Shown here piece after piece: positions 7,902 through 17,290 of a DNA stretch of 44,577 nt; the first letter of the stretch is position 1, and each line of letters opens with the position of its first letter. The notes beneath the pieces are model-generated. The model ran no database searches. It saw nothing but the letters and a program-made list of their open reading frames with translations, and was not told the DNA's origin. The stretch spans positions 1 to 44,577 of the forward strand of contig JAHEZH010000034.1 of NCBI GenBank assembly GCA_023251155.1. Direction: 5' to 3'. The translations under genes were made by a program, and so were the position numbers. The DNA is from Flammeovirgaceae bacterium (GTDB taxonomy: Bacteria; Bacteroidota; Bacteroidia; Cytophagales; Cyclobacteriaceae).

Positions 7902-8263
7902 TGAACCTGAACGAGCGCCTTCAAAAGATCAGTTACAAGGGAAAGGAAATCATTAAAGTGGATTACCGTAATTGTAATGAAGCGCAATTGATCGCGCTCA
8001 CCCATTTGCATAAAGAGTTGGTGCTGAAAGAAAACAAGGAATCGCTATTTCTGGCGAACTACGAAAATACATTTGGCACACCGGATTACATGAGTGCGGC
8101 CAAAGACTTCACCGCATCCACCCGACACCTGATCACCAAAGGAGCGTTTCTGGGGATCACCGGGCCCAAAGTATTCCTGTTGAAAGGAATCACCTATTTT
8201 ATTAATGTAAATTTTAAAACCTTCAGTGAGGAGAAAGATGCACTGGATTGGTTAGTTGATTAG
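7901..8263 (+). CDS. SpoIIAA/STAS-like small cytoplasmic protein
   Basis: A 120-residue soluble protein with no signal or membrane segment. The order of strands and helices, the opening ISYKGKEIIKVDYRN, the central S-T-R-H segment followed by GAFLGITGPKVFLLKG, and the closing FSEEKDALDWLVD resemble the SpoIIAA-like/STAS-like proteins common in Bacteroidota. A role as a small regulator or lipid- or nucleotide-binding STAS fold is inference. Its ATG overlaps the DUF350-like stop. Its own stop lies three bases from the mnmA stop on the opposite strand. Confidence 0.6.
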   Translation: MNLNERLQKISYKGKEIIKVDYRNCNEAQLIALTHLHKELVLKENKESLFLANYENTFGTPDYMSAAKDFTASTRHLITKGAFLGITGPKVFLLKGITYFINVNFKTFSEEKDALDWLVD

Positions 8264-8266
8264 CGA

Positions 8267-9478
8267 TTAGCTGATCACCCCCGACCCAATCAATTCATCA
8301 TCTTCATACCAGGCGGTAAACTGACCGGGAGTTACACCACGTTGTGGTCGTTCGAAGATGACGTACATGCCGTTTTCTTTTTGATGCAGTGTACAGTTTT
8401 CCAATGGCTGGCGGTAGCGGATACGTGCTTTGTATTCTTTCGATTCGCCTGGCTTCAATGCTAAATCGTTACGGACCCAATGTACGTCTTCATTAGGCAC
8501 AAAAAGCCCTCTGCGGTAAAGCCCCGGATGATCATCGCCACTACCGGTATAGATGGTGTTCGTGTTTGTATCCGTGCCGATTACAAATAATGGTTTTTCA
8601 TACCCACCGATGTTCAATCCTCTGCGCTGACCGATGGTATAATAATGTGCTCCATTGTGTTCACCCACTACTTCGCCCAACTCTGGTGTGAATACGTAGG
8701 ATTTAGAAATGCCCACCAGATCATCATCAGCAAACCCATTTTTGAAGGCATTTGAACTGGAAGGCAGTTCAATCACTTTACCTTTCTTTGGTTCAAGGCG
8801 CTGTTGTAAAAATTCGGGCAGGTGGACTTTGCCAATGAAGCAAAGACCTTGTGAGTCTTTCTTTTCAGCTGTAGAAAGATTGGCTTCTTTGGCGATGGCT
8901 CTTACTTCCGGTTTTAGTAATTCTCCGACAGGAAATAATGCTTTCGAAAGTTGCTCCTGGGTAAGCTGGCAAAGAAAATAACTTTGATCTTTATTGGGAT
9001 CTTTGCCTGCCAGCAGGCGGTACACTTTCTTTCCATCCACTTCAATTTCTTCTCGGCGTGCGTAATGCCCCGTTGCTACATAGTGGGCACCGAGTTTTAC
9101 AGCCGCTTGCAGGAAGATGTCAAACTTTATTTCACGATTACAAAGCACGTCCGGGTTTGGCGTGCGCCCGCTTTGGTATTCGTTGAACATGTAATCAACG
9201 ATACGCTCTTTGTATTCCTTACTTAAATCGATTGCCTGAAAAGGAATGCCCAGGTGCTGTGCTACAATCATGGCATCGTTACTATCATCGAGCCACGGGC
9301 ATTCGTTACTGATCGTTACGGAATCGTCATGCCAGTTTTTCATGAACATGCCTATTACTTCATAGCCTTGTTGCTGCAGGAGATAGGCCGTTACGCTGGA
9401 ATCCACACCACCGGAGAGGCCCACTACTACGCGCTGCCCTTTGCCAATGTTTGCTTCCTTGTTGATAACCGGATTCAT
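8267..9478 (-). CDS. mnmA: tRNA-specific 2-thiouridylase MnmA
   Basis: A 403-residue enzyme that adenylates and thiolates U34 of Lys, Glu and Gln tRNAs. The PP-loop GLSGGVDSS is at residues 20-28. The catalytic cysteines fit Cys113 in [11 protein letters not shown] and Cys213 in DSQGLCFIG. The [14 protein letters not shown] segment ([15 protein letters not shown]) and the C-terminal beta-barrel ending [15 protein letters not shown] also match. Length is slightly above the E. coli enzyme. It lies 13 bases downstream of the tlpA-like gene on the same strand and is probably cotranscribed with it. Confidence 0.97.
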   Translation of the reverse strand: MNPVINKEANIGKGQRVVVGLSGGVDSSVTAYLLQQQGYEVIGMFMKNWHDDSVTISNECPWLDDSNDAMIVAQHLGIPFQAIDLSKEYKERIVDYMFNEYQSGRTPNPDVLCNREIKFDIFLQAAVKLGAHYVATGHYARREEIEVDGKKVYRLLAGKDPNKDQSYFLCQLTQEQLSKALFPVGELLKPEVRAIAKEANLSTAEKKDSQGLCFIGKVHLPEFLQQRLEPKKGKVIELPSSSNAFKNGFADDDLVGISKSYVFTPELGEVVGEHNGAHYYTIGQRRGLNIGGYEKPLFVIGTDTNTNTIYTGSGDDHPGLYRRGLFVPNEDVHWVRNDLALKPGESKEYKARIRYRQPLENCTLHQKENGMYVIFERPQRGVTPGQFTAWYEDDELIGSGVIS

Positions 9479-9491
9479 GATTTACAGAAGC

Positions 9492-10703
9492 TTATTTCTC
9501 ATTTAAAAGTTCATTTACGATGCCATTAAATCGCTCTTTGAACTGATCAAAATAGATACCCGTGCCAGGGCCTGAAAAACCAGTATGAATGTGTTTTACT
9601 TTCCCGTCTTTGCCGATGAAAATAGTGGTCGGAAATGCCAATACACGATTCAGTGCAGGAAGGGTTTCCGAAGCTTTTGCTTTGTCGTTCACTCCGGCAA
9701 TCACAAAATCATAACCTACGCTCCATTTTGCTTTCATCTTTTTTACCTGCCCGCTGGCGTAGTCAAAATCGTCTTTTCGTTCATAGGCCAATCCAATAAT
9801 CTCCACACCACGATCTTTGTTTTGCGTGTACCAGTCTTTCAGGAATTTCGTTTCGTCCATACAATTAGGGCACCATGTACCGAATATCTGGAGGATGGTT
9901 ACTTTGTTCCTGAAACGCTCATCGGTAGAACTGATCTTGTTTCCATTTAAATCGGGAAAGCTAAAGTCTAACTTTTCGAAACCCGGCTTGAGGAACGTAA
10001 GCGATTCTGAATCGGGCATGGAGGCGTTGTCATTTTTAATTCCGATCCAGCTTTCATGTCCGCTCTTGCCAGCGAAGTAATCGCCACGCAAAGTGTCACC
10101 GGTTTTCTTTGCGGTGAAAAGGAATGCGTGATTTCCATCGAAGGTGCTAAGCTTCAATTCATTGCCTACCACGTTTCCTTCCAGGTAACGATAATCTCCG
10201 GTGGTGGTCAGAAATGTTCCGGTTACGTTGTTGGCATGCTGTTCAAAAATTCCAACCGAGATCGTAGTGTCTTTTTCCGTAAAGAAGGTGACCTGGTATT
10301 TTCCGGTGAAATCAACAGCAGCGGTTTTCTCATTGGTAAAGCGAAAGTCATCACCGAAGGTGGCCGAGAAGGGAAGGCTTGCATCGGGGGCATAGTTTTT
10401 TACGAAGGTTCCTTTCAGTTGATTGCCTTCGATTTTCGCTTTGAGCGAAGCATCGAAAACATGAAGCGCCATCGTTACGCTGTCTCCGGTAACACTTACC
10501 TCATCCAGCAGTAAGCGCTCCGATCCATTGCGGATGTACACTTGAAGGGCACTGTCTTTTTTCTGCACATCAAACTGAAAAGGCAGCTGTTGGTTTTGCA
10601 TTTCGATGATACCGCGCCAGGTGCCGGTTTTTAATTCCACCGGTTTTGGGGTACACGAAACCAGCAATGCTAATGCAGAAAGGAAGAAGGCGAGGGTTCT
10701 CAT
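9492..10703 (-). CDS. TlpA-like thioredoxin-fold lipoprotein
   Basis: A 403-residue lipoprotein with signal peptide and lipobox LLVSC (Cys17). It has a long beta-rich N-terminal region (about 20-230) and a C-terminal AhpC/TSA-redoxin domain with FGTWCPNC (Cys278, Cys281) and a cis-Pro region near FPTTIFI. TlpA-like proteins handle periplasmic disulfides; the N-domain resembles the DUF4369-type or lipocalin-like modules attached to such proteins in Bacteroidota. The start is ATG 10703 because it opens a normal signal peptide. The frame extending to 10730 lacks one. It is the first gene of an apparent tlpA-mnmA unit. Confidence 0.9.
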   Translation of the reverse strand: MRTLAFFLSALALLVSCTPKPVELKTGTWRGIIEMQNQQLPFQFDVQKKDSALQVYIRNGSERLLLDEVSVTGDSVTMALHVFDASLKAKIEGNQLKGTFVKNYAPDASLPFSATFGDDFRFTNEKTAAVDFTGKYQVTFFTEKDTTISVGIFEQHANNVTGTFLTTTGDYRYLEGNVVGNELKLSTFDGNHAFLFTAKKTGDTLRGDYFAGKSGHESWIGIKNDNASMPDSESLTFLKPGFEKLDFSFPDLNGNKISSTDERFRNKVTILQIFGTWCPNCMDETKFLKDWYTQNKDRGVEIIGLAYERKDDFDYASGQVKKMKAKWSVGYDFVIAGVNDKAKASETLPALNRVLAFPTTIFIGKDGKVKHIHTGFSGPGTGIYFDQFKERFNGIVNELLNEK

Positions 10704-10759
10704 AGCTTTGAAATATGCAGTAAAACACAAAAATGCATGAAATGATTTGATTTCGTTGA

Positions 10760-10848
10760 AAGTTAGCAGCTAAAAGTTAGCGGGAGAGGTTCAGGGGACA
10801 AGCCAGCGTCATTAACGATTTAACTATTGTTCGATTAACTGCTAACTT
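10760..10848. repeat. 10-bp inverted repeat flanking the CoA-transferase promoter region
   Basis: AAGTTAGCAG (10760-10769) is exactly complementary in inverted order to CTGCTAACTT (10839-10848). The left arm is followed closely by a partial direct copy (AAGTTAGCGG at 10774). The right arm ends six bases before the CoA-transferase ATG. It may be a regulatory site or one of the short interspersed intergenic repeats seen elsewhere in this window. Confidence 0.5.
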
Positions 10849-10854
10849 CCCCGC

Positions 10855-11991
10855 ATGTTTTCAAACCTTAAAGTCCTCGAATTAGCATCCGTATTAGCCG
10901 GCCCGGGTGTAGGACAGTTTTTTGCAGAGCTGGGTGCAGAAGTTATTAAAGTAGAAAATGTGAAAGCTGGCGGAGATGTTACCCGCTCGTGGAAGCTGCC
11001 AACGGAAAAATCAGATGACGACCGCTCCGCCTACTTCTGTTCGGTGAACTGGGGCAAGAAATCGTTGGCCATCGATCTCACTTCTACCGATGGCAAAGCC
11101 ATTTTGCAAAAGCTGGCCGCGAAGGCAGATGTAATCATTGCCAGTTATAAACCAGGTGATGCCGTGAAATTAGGGGTATCATATGAGCAACTTAAAAGCA
11201 TCAATCCAACATTAATCTATGGGCAAATCTCCGGCTATGGATCAGATAACCATCGGGTAGGATACGATGCGGTAATACAGGCAGAGTCTGGGTTGATGGA
11301 TATGAATGGAGAGAAAGGTGGAGAGGCATTGAAGATGCCCGTGGCCATCGTCGATGTACTGGCCGGCCATCAATTGAAGGAAGGGCTTTTACTTGCACTG
11401 TTAAAAAAAGAACGTACGGGTGAAGGAAGCCTGATTGAAGTATCATTACTCCAGGCAGCTGTTGCTTCGTTGGTGAACCAGGCGAGTAGCTGGCTGGTGG
11501 CGCAATCACTTCCTGCTCGTAAAGGTTCGCTCCACCCCAGCATTGCACCTTACGGTGAAACATTTGAAACCAGCGATCACAAGCGGTTGATTTTAGCGGT
11601 GGGCAACGACAGGCAGTTTATTGAACTCTGTGAATTACTCGGTGCAACGGAGTGTATTGCTGATGAACGTTTCTCTGATAATCAGAAAAGAGTCATTCAT
11701 CGTATGGCATTAAAGGAATTATTAACTGCCCGGATAAATCAATGGCTGGCCGCCGACCTCATGACCTTGATTCATCAGAAAAAGATACCGGCCGGCTTAC
11801 TGCAGAATGTGCAGGAAGCGATGGAGATGAGCGAGGCGAAAGCGTTAATGGTTGAGCACGATGGATTGCGGGGTGTACGAAGTTTTGTTGCTACGCAAAG
11901 TGGTGAGCGGATAACGCTACCACTATTGCCACCTCCGAAGCTGGGAGAGCATAATGAGGAGATTGTAAAAGGGTTGCAGATAGTAGTATGA
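10855..11991 (+). CDS. CaiB/BaiF-type (class III) CoA transferase
   Basis: A 378-residue family III CoA transferase. Conserved segments are VLELASVLAGPGVGQFFAELGAEVIKVE at the N-terminus, NWGKKSLAIDL, and MPVAIVDVLAGHQLKEG with the probable catalytic Asp167, which forms the aspartyl-CoA anhydride in the family. Family members move CoA between carboxylic acids (formyl/oxalate, carnitine, aromatic acids) or act as racemases. The neighbourhood gives no catabolic genes, so the substrate is undetermined. It is divergent from tlpA and monocistronic. The 227-base gap after it holds no gene I can support. Confidence 0.93.
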   Translation: MFSNLKVLELASVLAGPGVGQFFAELGAEVIKVENVKAGGDVTRSWKLPTEKSDDDRSAYFCSVNWGKKSLAIDLTSTDGKAILQKLAAKADVIIASYKPGDAVKLGVSYEQLKSINPTLIYGQISGYGSDNHRVGYDAVIQAESGLMDMNGEKGGEALKMPVAIVDVLAGHQLKEGLLLALLKKERTGEGSLIEVSLLQAAVASLVNQASSWLVAQSLPARKGSLHPSIAPYGETFETSDHKRLILAVGNDRQFIELCELLGATECIADERFSDNQKRVIHRMALKELLTARINQWLAADLMTLIHQKKIPAGLLQNVQEAMEMSEAKALMVEHDGLRGVRSFVATQSGERITLPLLPPPKLGEHNEEIVKGLQIVV

Positions 11992-12210
11992 ATGAGAAGT
12001 TGCACAGATTGAGTGATTACTATCATCATTCTATTATTAATGACTGAAGTTCATCAAGATGAAAGAGGTGAGGTGGTTTTAATTCTTGCTATCGAATCTT
12101 AGAAAATCCGTTTACCTCCGAAATTAACCTCAACCGTTTTCGAAATATCACTTTGATTTGTTTTCATCAGATCAGTTAAGTTGCATTGTTAATTTTTTCT
12201 AAATCCATGT

Positions 12211-12225
12211 AGACAGACTTGTCTG
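12211..12225. promoter_or_regulatory. Candidate TetR operator upstream of the RND operon
   Basis: Two nested palindromes: AGACA-GACT-TGTCT (12211-12224) and CAGAC-TT-GTCTG (12214-12225). They lie 33 bases before the TetR start at 12258. GTCT-type half-sites are common operators for TetR-family repressors of efflux genes (recalled, not searched). Autoregulation of the tetR-RND operon is the natural inference. Confidence 0.6.
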
Positions 12226-12257
12226 AATGTGGTTTTGTTTATTCATTTGCGACTGTT

Positions 12258-12833
12258 ATGGAAACGACCGACATCTCCGTGAAGGAGCACATCATCCAAA
12301 CGGCCACTCGTTTATTTCATGAACAGGGGTATAACCGAACCGGCATCAACCAGGTTATTGAAGAAGCAGGAGTAGCCAAAGCCAGTCTATACTATCATTT
12401 CCCCTCGAAGGAAGACCTGTGCGTGGCCTATATGCAACGGCGTGCCGACAACTGGGTGAATGGTCTGGAGGAGTATCTGAAAAATGTAGATGACCCCAGG
12501 GAGCGACTGGTGAAAACATTTGACTATCGTGCCATTCATTTGAAGAACAATCAGTTTGGCGGATGCAGCTACATTAAAATCATTTCTGAACTTCCTCAGC
12601 GTGGTGAGAAGATTGATGAGAAGGTGTTAGGCATCAAAGAGAAACAACGCAAGTTCTTTCATGATCTGACCAGGAAACTAGCGGGTATCGAAAAAAAATC
12701 GGCAGCGGTGCTGGCGGACAAAATATTTTTATTGTTCGATGGTGGGACCGTGCAGTGCCAGGTGTACAGGGATACTGCTCCGTTGAAGATTGCAAAGAAA
12801 GCAGTAATGGATCTTCTGGATGAATATTGGTAA
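12258..12833 (+). CDS. TetR/AcrR-family regulator of the RND efflux operon
   Basis: A 191-residue TetR-type repressor. The N-terminal HTH is TGINQVIEEAGVAKASLYYH followed by FPSKEDL (about residues 27-53). The C-domain carries GGCSYIKIISEL, as in the LmrA/YxaF-like subgroup that responds to small lipophilic ligands. I chose ATG 12258 (METTDISVKEH). A TTG at 12219 would start inside the candidate operator. It is the first gene of tetR-RND-MFP-tolC, and an 86-base gap separates it from the pump gene. Control of this pump by this repressor is inferred from position. Confidence 0.92.
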   Translation: METTDISVKEHIIQTATRLFHEQGYNRTGINQVIEEAGVAKASLYYHFPSKEDLCVAYMQRRADNWVNGLEEYLKNVDDPRERLVKTFDYRAIHLKNNQFGGCSYIKIISELPQRGEKIDEKVLGIKEKQRKFFHDLTRKLAGIEKKSAAVLADKIFLLFDGGTVQCQVYRDTAPLKIAKKAVMDLLDEYW

Positions 12834-12919
12834 GCCCTGGCAGGCCTCAGGCTACAGGTAATACAAGTCTGAAGCTGATAGCCTTGACAAAAGTGAACGT
12901 TTAAAGAGAAACTGATCAT

Positions 12920-15900
12920 ATGTGGATTGTACATTTAGCGCTGCGCAGACCTTATACCATTGCGGTGGGCGCTTTCATCATACTCATCATGGGCATCCTT
13001 TCAATCCGCTCCATGCTGGTTGATATTTTTCCGGTAATTGATATACCGGTGGTATCCATGGTATGGTCTTATCCCGGTCTTTCTGCCGAAGAAATGGAGC
13101 GGCGCGTGGTATTGATCAGTGAGCGTGGTGTATCGACTACCGTGAATGGTGTGGAACGTATTGAGTCGCAATCCATGCCGGGTATTGGTTATCTGAAAGT
13201 ATATTTTCAGGAGGGTACCGATATTGGTGCAGCGATTGCGCAGATGGCAGCCGTATCGAATACTTCGGTGCGTAACATGCCTCCGGGTATGACACCGCCT
13301 GCTATTCTTCAGTTCAATGCCTCCAACTTACCGGTAGCCCAGTTAACCGTCAGCAGTAAAACACTTACAGAAGAAAAGCTCTATGACTATGGATTGAATT
13401 TCATGCGCCTTCGCTTGTTCACTATTCCGGGTTTATCCACGCCGTTTCCATTCGGTGGCAAGTCGCGACAGATTATGGTGAATGTGAATCCACAGGCGCT
13501 TACCGCAAAAGGTCTTTCCCCGTCTGATGTAGTGGCGGCATTGCAAACATCGAATGTGATTTTGCCTGCAGGTACTGCACGCCTGGGAGGAACGGAATAC
13601 AATATTGCTATTAACTCCAGTCCGGATGATGTCAGTCAGTTTGCAGACATACCTGTAAAGATTGTGAATGGCATACCTGTACGTTTGGGTGATGTAGCTG
13701 TAGTATCCGATAGTTATGCCGACCAGACCAACATTGTACGTGTAAATCGAAATCGTTCTACCTATCTCACTATTTTAAAGAAAGCAAGCGCTTCTACCCT
13801 GGCCGTTGTGGAAGCTTCACGCGATATTCTTCCTTCCATCAAAGAAGTAGCCCCTGAAGGAATGGAGATGAGTATTGATTTTGATCAGTCCGTATTTGTA
13901 AAGAGCTCTATTGAGAATGTACTGCACGAAGCCGTAATTGCTTCGATACTGGTTTCGTTGATGATCCTTTTCTTTCTTGGCAGCTGGCGCAGCGTGATCA
14001 TTGTGTGTACTTCTATTCCGCTGGCGGTGTTAGTCTCCATCATCGGCTTAAAGCTTACCGGCAATTCACTCAATATTATGACACTGGGAGGGCTGTCACT
14101 TGCTATTGGTATGCTGGTGGATGATGCTACCGTAACGGTAGAAAACATTCATCGTCACCGGTTGCTAGGTAAGCCATTGACGATTGCTATTCTGGATGGA
14201 GCACATGAGATTTCCATTCCGGCCCTGATGGCTACGCTGGCCATTTGTATTGTTTTTTTTCCTGTTGTGTTGCTGACCGGGCCATCCCGTTTCTTATTCA
14301 CTCCAATGGCGTTATCCGTGGTGCTGGCGATGCTTGCCTCTTATGTCTTATCACGTACGCTGGTGCCCACGCTTTCGCGGATGCTGATGGAGAAAGAAAA
14401 ACTTCATCATGAAGAGGAGCAGCCTGGTGATTCAACCGAACATCAAGGTTTTAGTGAGCGTTTCAACCGCTGGCGCGATCGCGGCTTTGGCCAATTCAGG
14501 GAAGGCTATGGTCGCATACTTCATGTTCTTCTGATCAATAAAAAATTCACCTTGACGATTGCTGTACTTGTTCTGGTGATTTCGGCCGGGCTGTTACGAA
14601 TTGTAGGTATGGATTTTTTCCCCACTACCGATACCGGTTTGATGAAACTTCACTTTCGTGCACCAAGCGGAACACGTATTGAAGAAACAGAAAAACTAGT
14701 TGATCTGGCGGAGCAACGCATACAAGCCATCATCCCTAAAGAAGAACTGGGTGCCATCAATGATATGATTGGGATGCCCAACAGTGTAAACATTCCGTTT
14801 GTGAGCACGGATAACTCCAGCGGTATGGACGCTGATATTCTTATCTCATTGAAAGAAGGCCATCAGCCTACTCAGGAGTACATGAATAAAATACGGGCCG
14901 ACTTCAGCGAACGTTTCCCCGGTTCCGTGTTCTATTTTCAATCCGCGGACATTGTTAACCAGGTATTGAATTTTGGATTGTCTTCCCCTGTCAATATTCA
15001 GATTCAGTTTCCCAACTACGAAGTAGCGTACAAGTATGCCCGCAAGTTGCGTGATGAAATCAGGAAAATACCGGGAACACAAGATGTGAACATCAAGCAA
15101 GTGCTGGATTACCCTACACTTAAGCTCAATGTGGATCGTGTACGTGCTGCGCAGCTCGGACTTACCCAGCGTGATGTAGCCAATGATATGCTGGTGACGC
15201 TATCATCAAGTACGATGGTTTCGCCTTCCTGGTATATCAATCCGGCCAACAACGTGAACTACCCGGTGGCGGTAAAAGTACCGATGGCAAAAATCACTTC
15301 AGTAGCCGAGTTGATGGCTTCTCCTTTGAATGCCAGCTCCGGAGTGACACGCAATACAGCCCGTTCGTTGACGGATTTGCCCATGGCACAAACCCAATCT
15401 TTGGGCAACATCTCTAATCTGAAAACGGAAAACCGTTTCAATATGATCAATCACTACACTGTAGCTCGTGTATTGGATATTAATGCTAACGTAGAAGGCA
15501 GGGATATGGGGTCTGTAGCTGCGGAGATTCAGGCGAAGATTGATGAACTGAAGGACTTGCCTACCGGGATGAAGATTACCCTGCGCGGTCAAAGCCAGGA
15601 GATGAATAGCTCATTCAAAACGTTAGGTGTAGGAATGATACTGGCCATTGCGCTGGTGTATTTATTGATGGTGATTCTATTCCAGTCATGGCTCGATCCA
15701 TTCATCATTATGATTGCCGTACCAGGTGCTTTTATCGGAATCATCTGGATGCTGGTGCTTACGGGCTCTACCATTAATGTGATTTCCTTGATGGGGTCTA
15801 TTGTGGCTATCGGTATTGCGGTATCCAACTCTATTCTGTTGGTAAGTTATGCCAATGAAGTACGCGTGCAGAAAAACCTGAATTCATTTGATGCCGCGCT

Positions 15901-16162
15901 CGAGGCCGGCAAGACGCGCTTACGCCCGGTATTGATGACCGCTATTGCAATGGTTTTAGGTATGATGCCGATGGCTATTGGAACAGGTACAGGGGGTGAG
16001 CAAAATGCCCCGTTGGGAAGAGCAGTCATTGGGGGGTTGCTGATTGCCACCTTTGTTACCTTGTTTGTTGTGCCGGTGGTTTATTCTATCCTGCGCAAGC
16101 AAGTACCTGCCCTGCACACATTAGATGCTCAATTTGAAGAAGAGTCAACACAAGCTTATTAA
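12920..16162 (+). CDS. RND efflux transporter permease (AcrB-like)
   Basis: A 1080-residue inner-membrane pump, the proton-driven component of a tripartite exporter. It opens with MWIVHLALRRPYTIAVGAF (TM1). It has two porter/docking halves and the TM4 motif GMLVDDATVTVENIHRHR with the paired Asp401-Asp402 of the proton relay. In TM10 the AcrB Lys940 position reads GIAVSNSILL, with Ser969 in place of Lys. The acidic linker at about residues 491-510 separates the halves. It ends close to the MFP gene (15-base gap). The substrate is unknown; the repressor context suggests drugs, dyes or other lipophilic compounds. Confidence 0.96.
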   Translation: MWIVHLALRRPYTIAVGAFIILIMGILSIRSMLVDIFPVIDIPVVSMVWSYPGLSAEEMERRVVLISERGVSTTVNGVERIESQSMPGIGYLKVYFQEGTDIGAAIAQMAAVSNTSVRNMPPGMTPPAILQFNASNLPVAQLTVSSKTLTEEKLYDYGLNFMRLRLFTIPGLSTPFPFGGKSRQIMVNVNPQALTAKGLSPSDVVAALQTSNVILPAGTARLGGTEYNIAINSSPDDVSQFADIPVKIVNGIPVRLGDVAVVSDSYADQTNIVRVNRNRSTYLTILKKASASTLAVVEASRDILPSIKEVAPEGMEMSIDFDQSVFVKSSIENVLHEAVIASILVSLMILFFLGSWRSVIIVCTSIPLAVLVSIIGLKLTGNSLNIMTLGGLSLAIGMLVDDATVTVENIHRHRLLGKPLTIAILDGAHEISIPALMATLAICIVFFPVVLLTGPSRFLFTPMALSVVLAMLASYVLSRTLVPTLSRMLMEKEKLHHEEEQPGDSTEHQGFSERFNRWRDRGFGQFREGYGRILHVLLINKKFTLTIAVLVLVISAGLLRIVGMDFFPTTDTGLMKLHFRAPSGTRIEETEKLVDLAEQRIQAIIPKEELGAINDMIGMPNSVNIPFVSTDNSSGMDADILISLKEGHQPTQEYMNKIRADFSERFPGSVFYFQSADIVNQVLNFGLSSPVNIQIQFPNYEVAYKYARKLRDEIRKIPGTQDVNIKQVLDYPTLKLNVDRVRAAQLGLTQRDVANDMLVTLSSSTMVSPSWYINPANNVNYPVAVKVPMAKITSVAELMASPLNASSGVTRNTARSLTDLPMAQTQSLGNISNLKTENRFNMINHYTVARVLDINANVEGRDMGSVAAEIQAKIDELKDLPTGMKITLRGQSQEMNSSFKTLGVGMILAIALVYLLMVILFQSWLDPFIIMIAVPGAFIGIIWMLVLTGSTINVISLMGSIVAIGIAVSNSILLVSYANEVRVQKNLNSFDAALEAGKTRLRPVLMTAIAMVLGMMPMAIGTGTGGEQNAPLGRAVIGGLLIATFVTLFVVPVVYSILRKQVPALHTLDAQFEEESTQAY

Positions 16163-16177
16163 GATATTAATCGAATC

Positions 16178-17290
16178 ATGGAAGATCAGTCAGTAAAAAA
16201 ATCGTCACGAAGAATTTTTGCCGGAGGTATCATTATAGTGATCGCAGTAGCGGTAGGTGTGGTGCTCTTGCTTTTGCGCCAGAAGGAAAGTGTTGCAGCA
16301 GAACGCGAGGATCGTGTACGGAAATTATTAGCCGGCCCTGCAGTGAAGGTGGTGAAAGCCGAAATGAATAAAGGCGGCCGCGAGTTTACGCTCATTGGCG
16401 AAGTTCGCCCCTTTCAGTCCGTCACCTTGTATGCAAAGACCAGTGGCTATCTCGAACAGATACTAGTGGATAAAGGTGATCGTGTAACGAAAGGGCAGTT
16501 ACTGGCCACCATCATCGCTCCTGAAATTGACCAGGACTATTCCGCAGCGAAAGCAGATCTTGAAAACAAGAAAAAGATACTGGCACGTGATCAATCGTTG
16601 CTGGAGAAAAACTACATCTCCTTTCAGGATAAAGAGCAGTCCGAAACGGCAGTGAAGGTAGCTGAAGCACGCCTGACTTCCATTGAATCACAGCAACAAT
16701 ATCGTTCGTTGCGTGCTCCGTTCAATGGAACGATCACCGCTCGTTATGCCGATGCGGGTGCACTGATGCAAAATGCTACAAATGCTTCTACCGGTGCATT
16801 GCCGGTGGTCATGATTTCGCAGTTGGACAAAGTCAGAATTTATGTTTACGTAGAACAAAAAGATGCCTCTTACCTGCGTAAAGGATATCCGGTAAAGCTT
16901 TCCTTGTTTGAAACTCCGGAGGTGAAAATGAATGCTACCATCACGCGTATTTCCGGAGAGCTTGATCCCCGTACACGCATGATGCTTACTGAAATTGATA
17001 TGGATAATACCGATCAGAAAGTAATTCCGGGAAGTTTTATCCAGGTTTCTCTTCAGGCACCGGGTGCTCCACGGCTGCAGGTACCCCGGGAAGCGTTGGT
17101 GATCAGAGGCAGTAAATATTTTGTTACTTCATTGGCAACAGACAGCACCATTCATTTTAAAGAAGTAAAAATTGGTGAGAACACCGGTGACTTTATTGTA
17201 GTGCTCGATGGAGTGGAAGAAGGTGAAACACTTGCTTTAAATATCGGGGAGAGCATGGAGGAAGGACAGAAAGTAACTGTGAAACCGTAA
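16178..17290 (+). CDS. RND efflux periplasmic adaptor (membrane fusion protein)
   Basis: A 370-residue adaptor that links the RND pump to TolC in the periplasm. It has an N-terminal membrane anchor (about 12-31) and a lipoyl half-motif at GYLEQILVDKGDRVTKGQLL. The helical hairpin is around residues 120-170 (DLENKKKILARDQSLLEKNY). The second lipoyl half is SLRAPFNGTITARYADAGAL, followed by beta-barrel and membrane-proximal domains. Its stop overlaps the TolC start by one base (TAATG). Length matches AcrA-type proteins. Confidence 0.95.
   Translation: MEDQSVKKSSRRIFAGGIIIVIAVAVGVVLLLLRQKESVAAEREDRVRKLLAGPAVKVVKAEMNKGGREFTLIGEVRPFQSVTLYAKTSGYLEQILVDKGDRVTKGQLLATIIAPEIDQDYSAAKADLENKKKILARDQSLLEKNYISFQDKEQSETAVKVAEARLTSIESQQQYRSLRAPFNGTITARYADAGALMQNATNASTGALPVVMISQLDKVRIYVYVEQKDASYLRKGYPVKLSLFETPEVKMNATITRISGELDPRTRMMLTEIDMDNTDQKVIPGSFIQVSLQAPGAPRLQVPREALVIRGSKYFVTSLATDSTIHFKEVKIGENTGDFIVVLDGVEEGETLALNIGESMEEGQKVTVKP

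Noticed and set aside
10056-10514. Plus-strand open frame opposite the TlpA-like gene
   Set aside because: The minus-strand protein has a clear signal peptide and WCPNC site; the opposite frame has neither.
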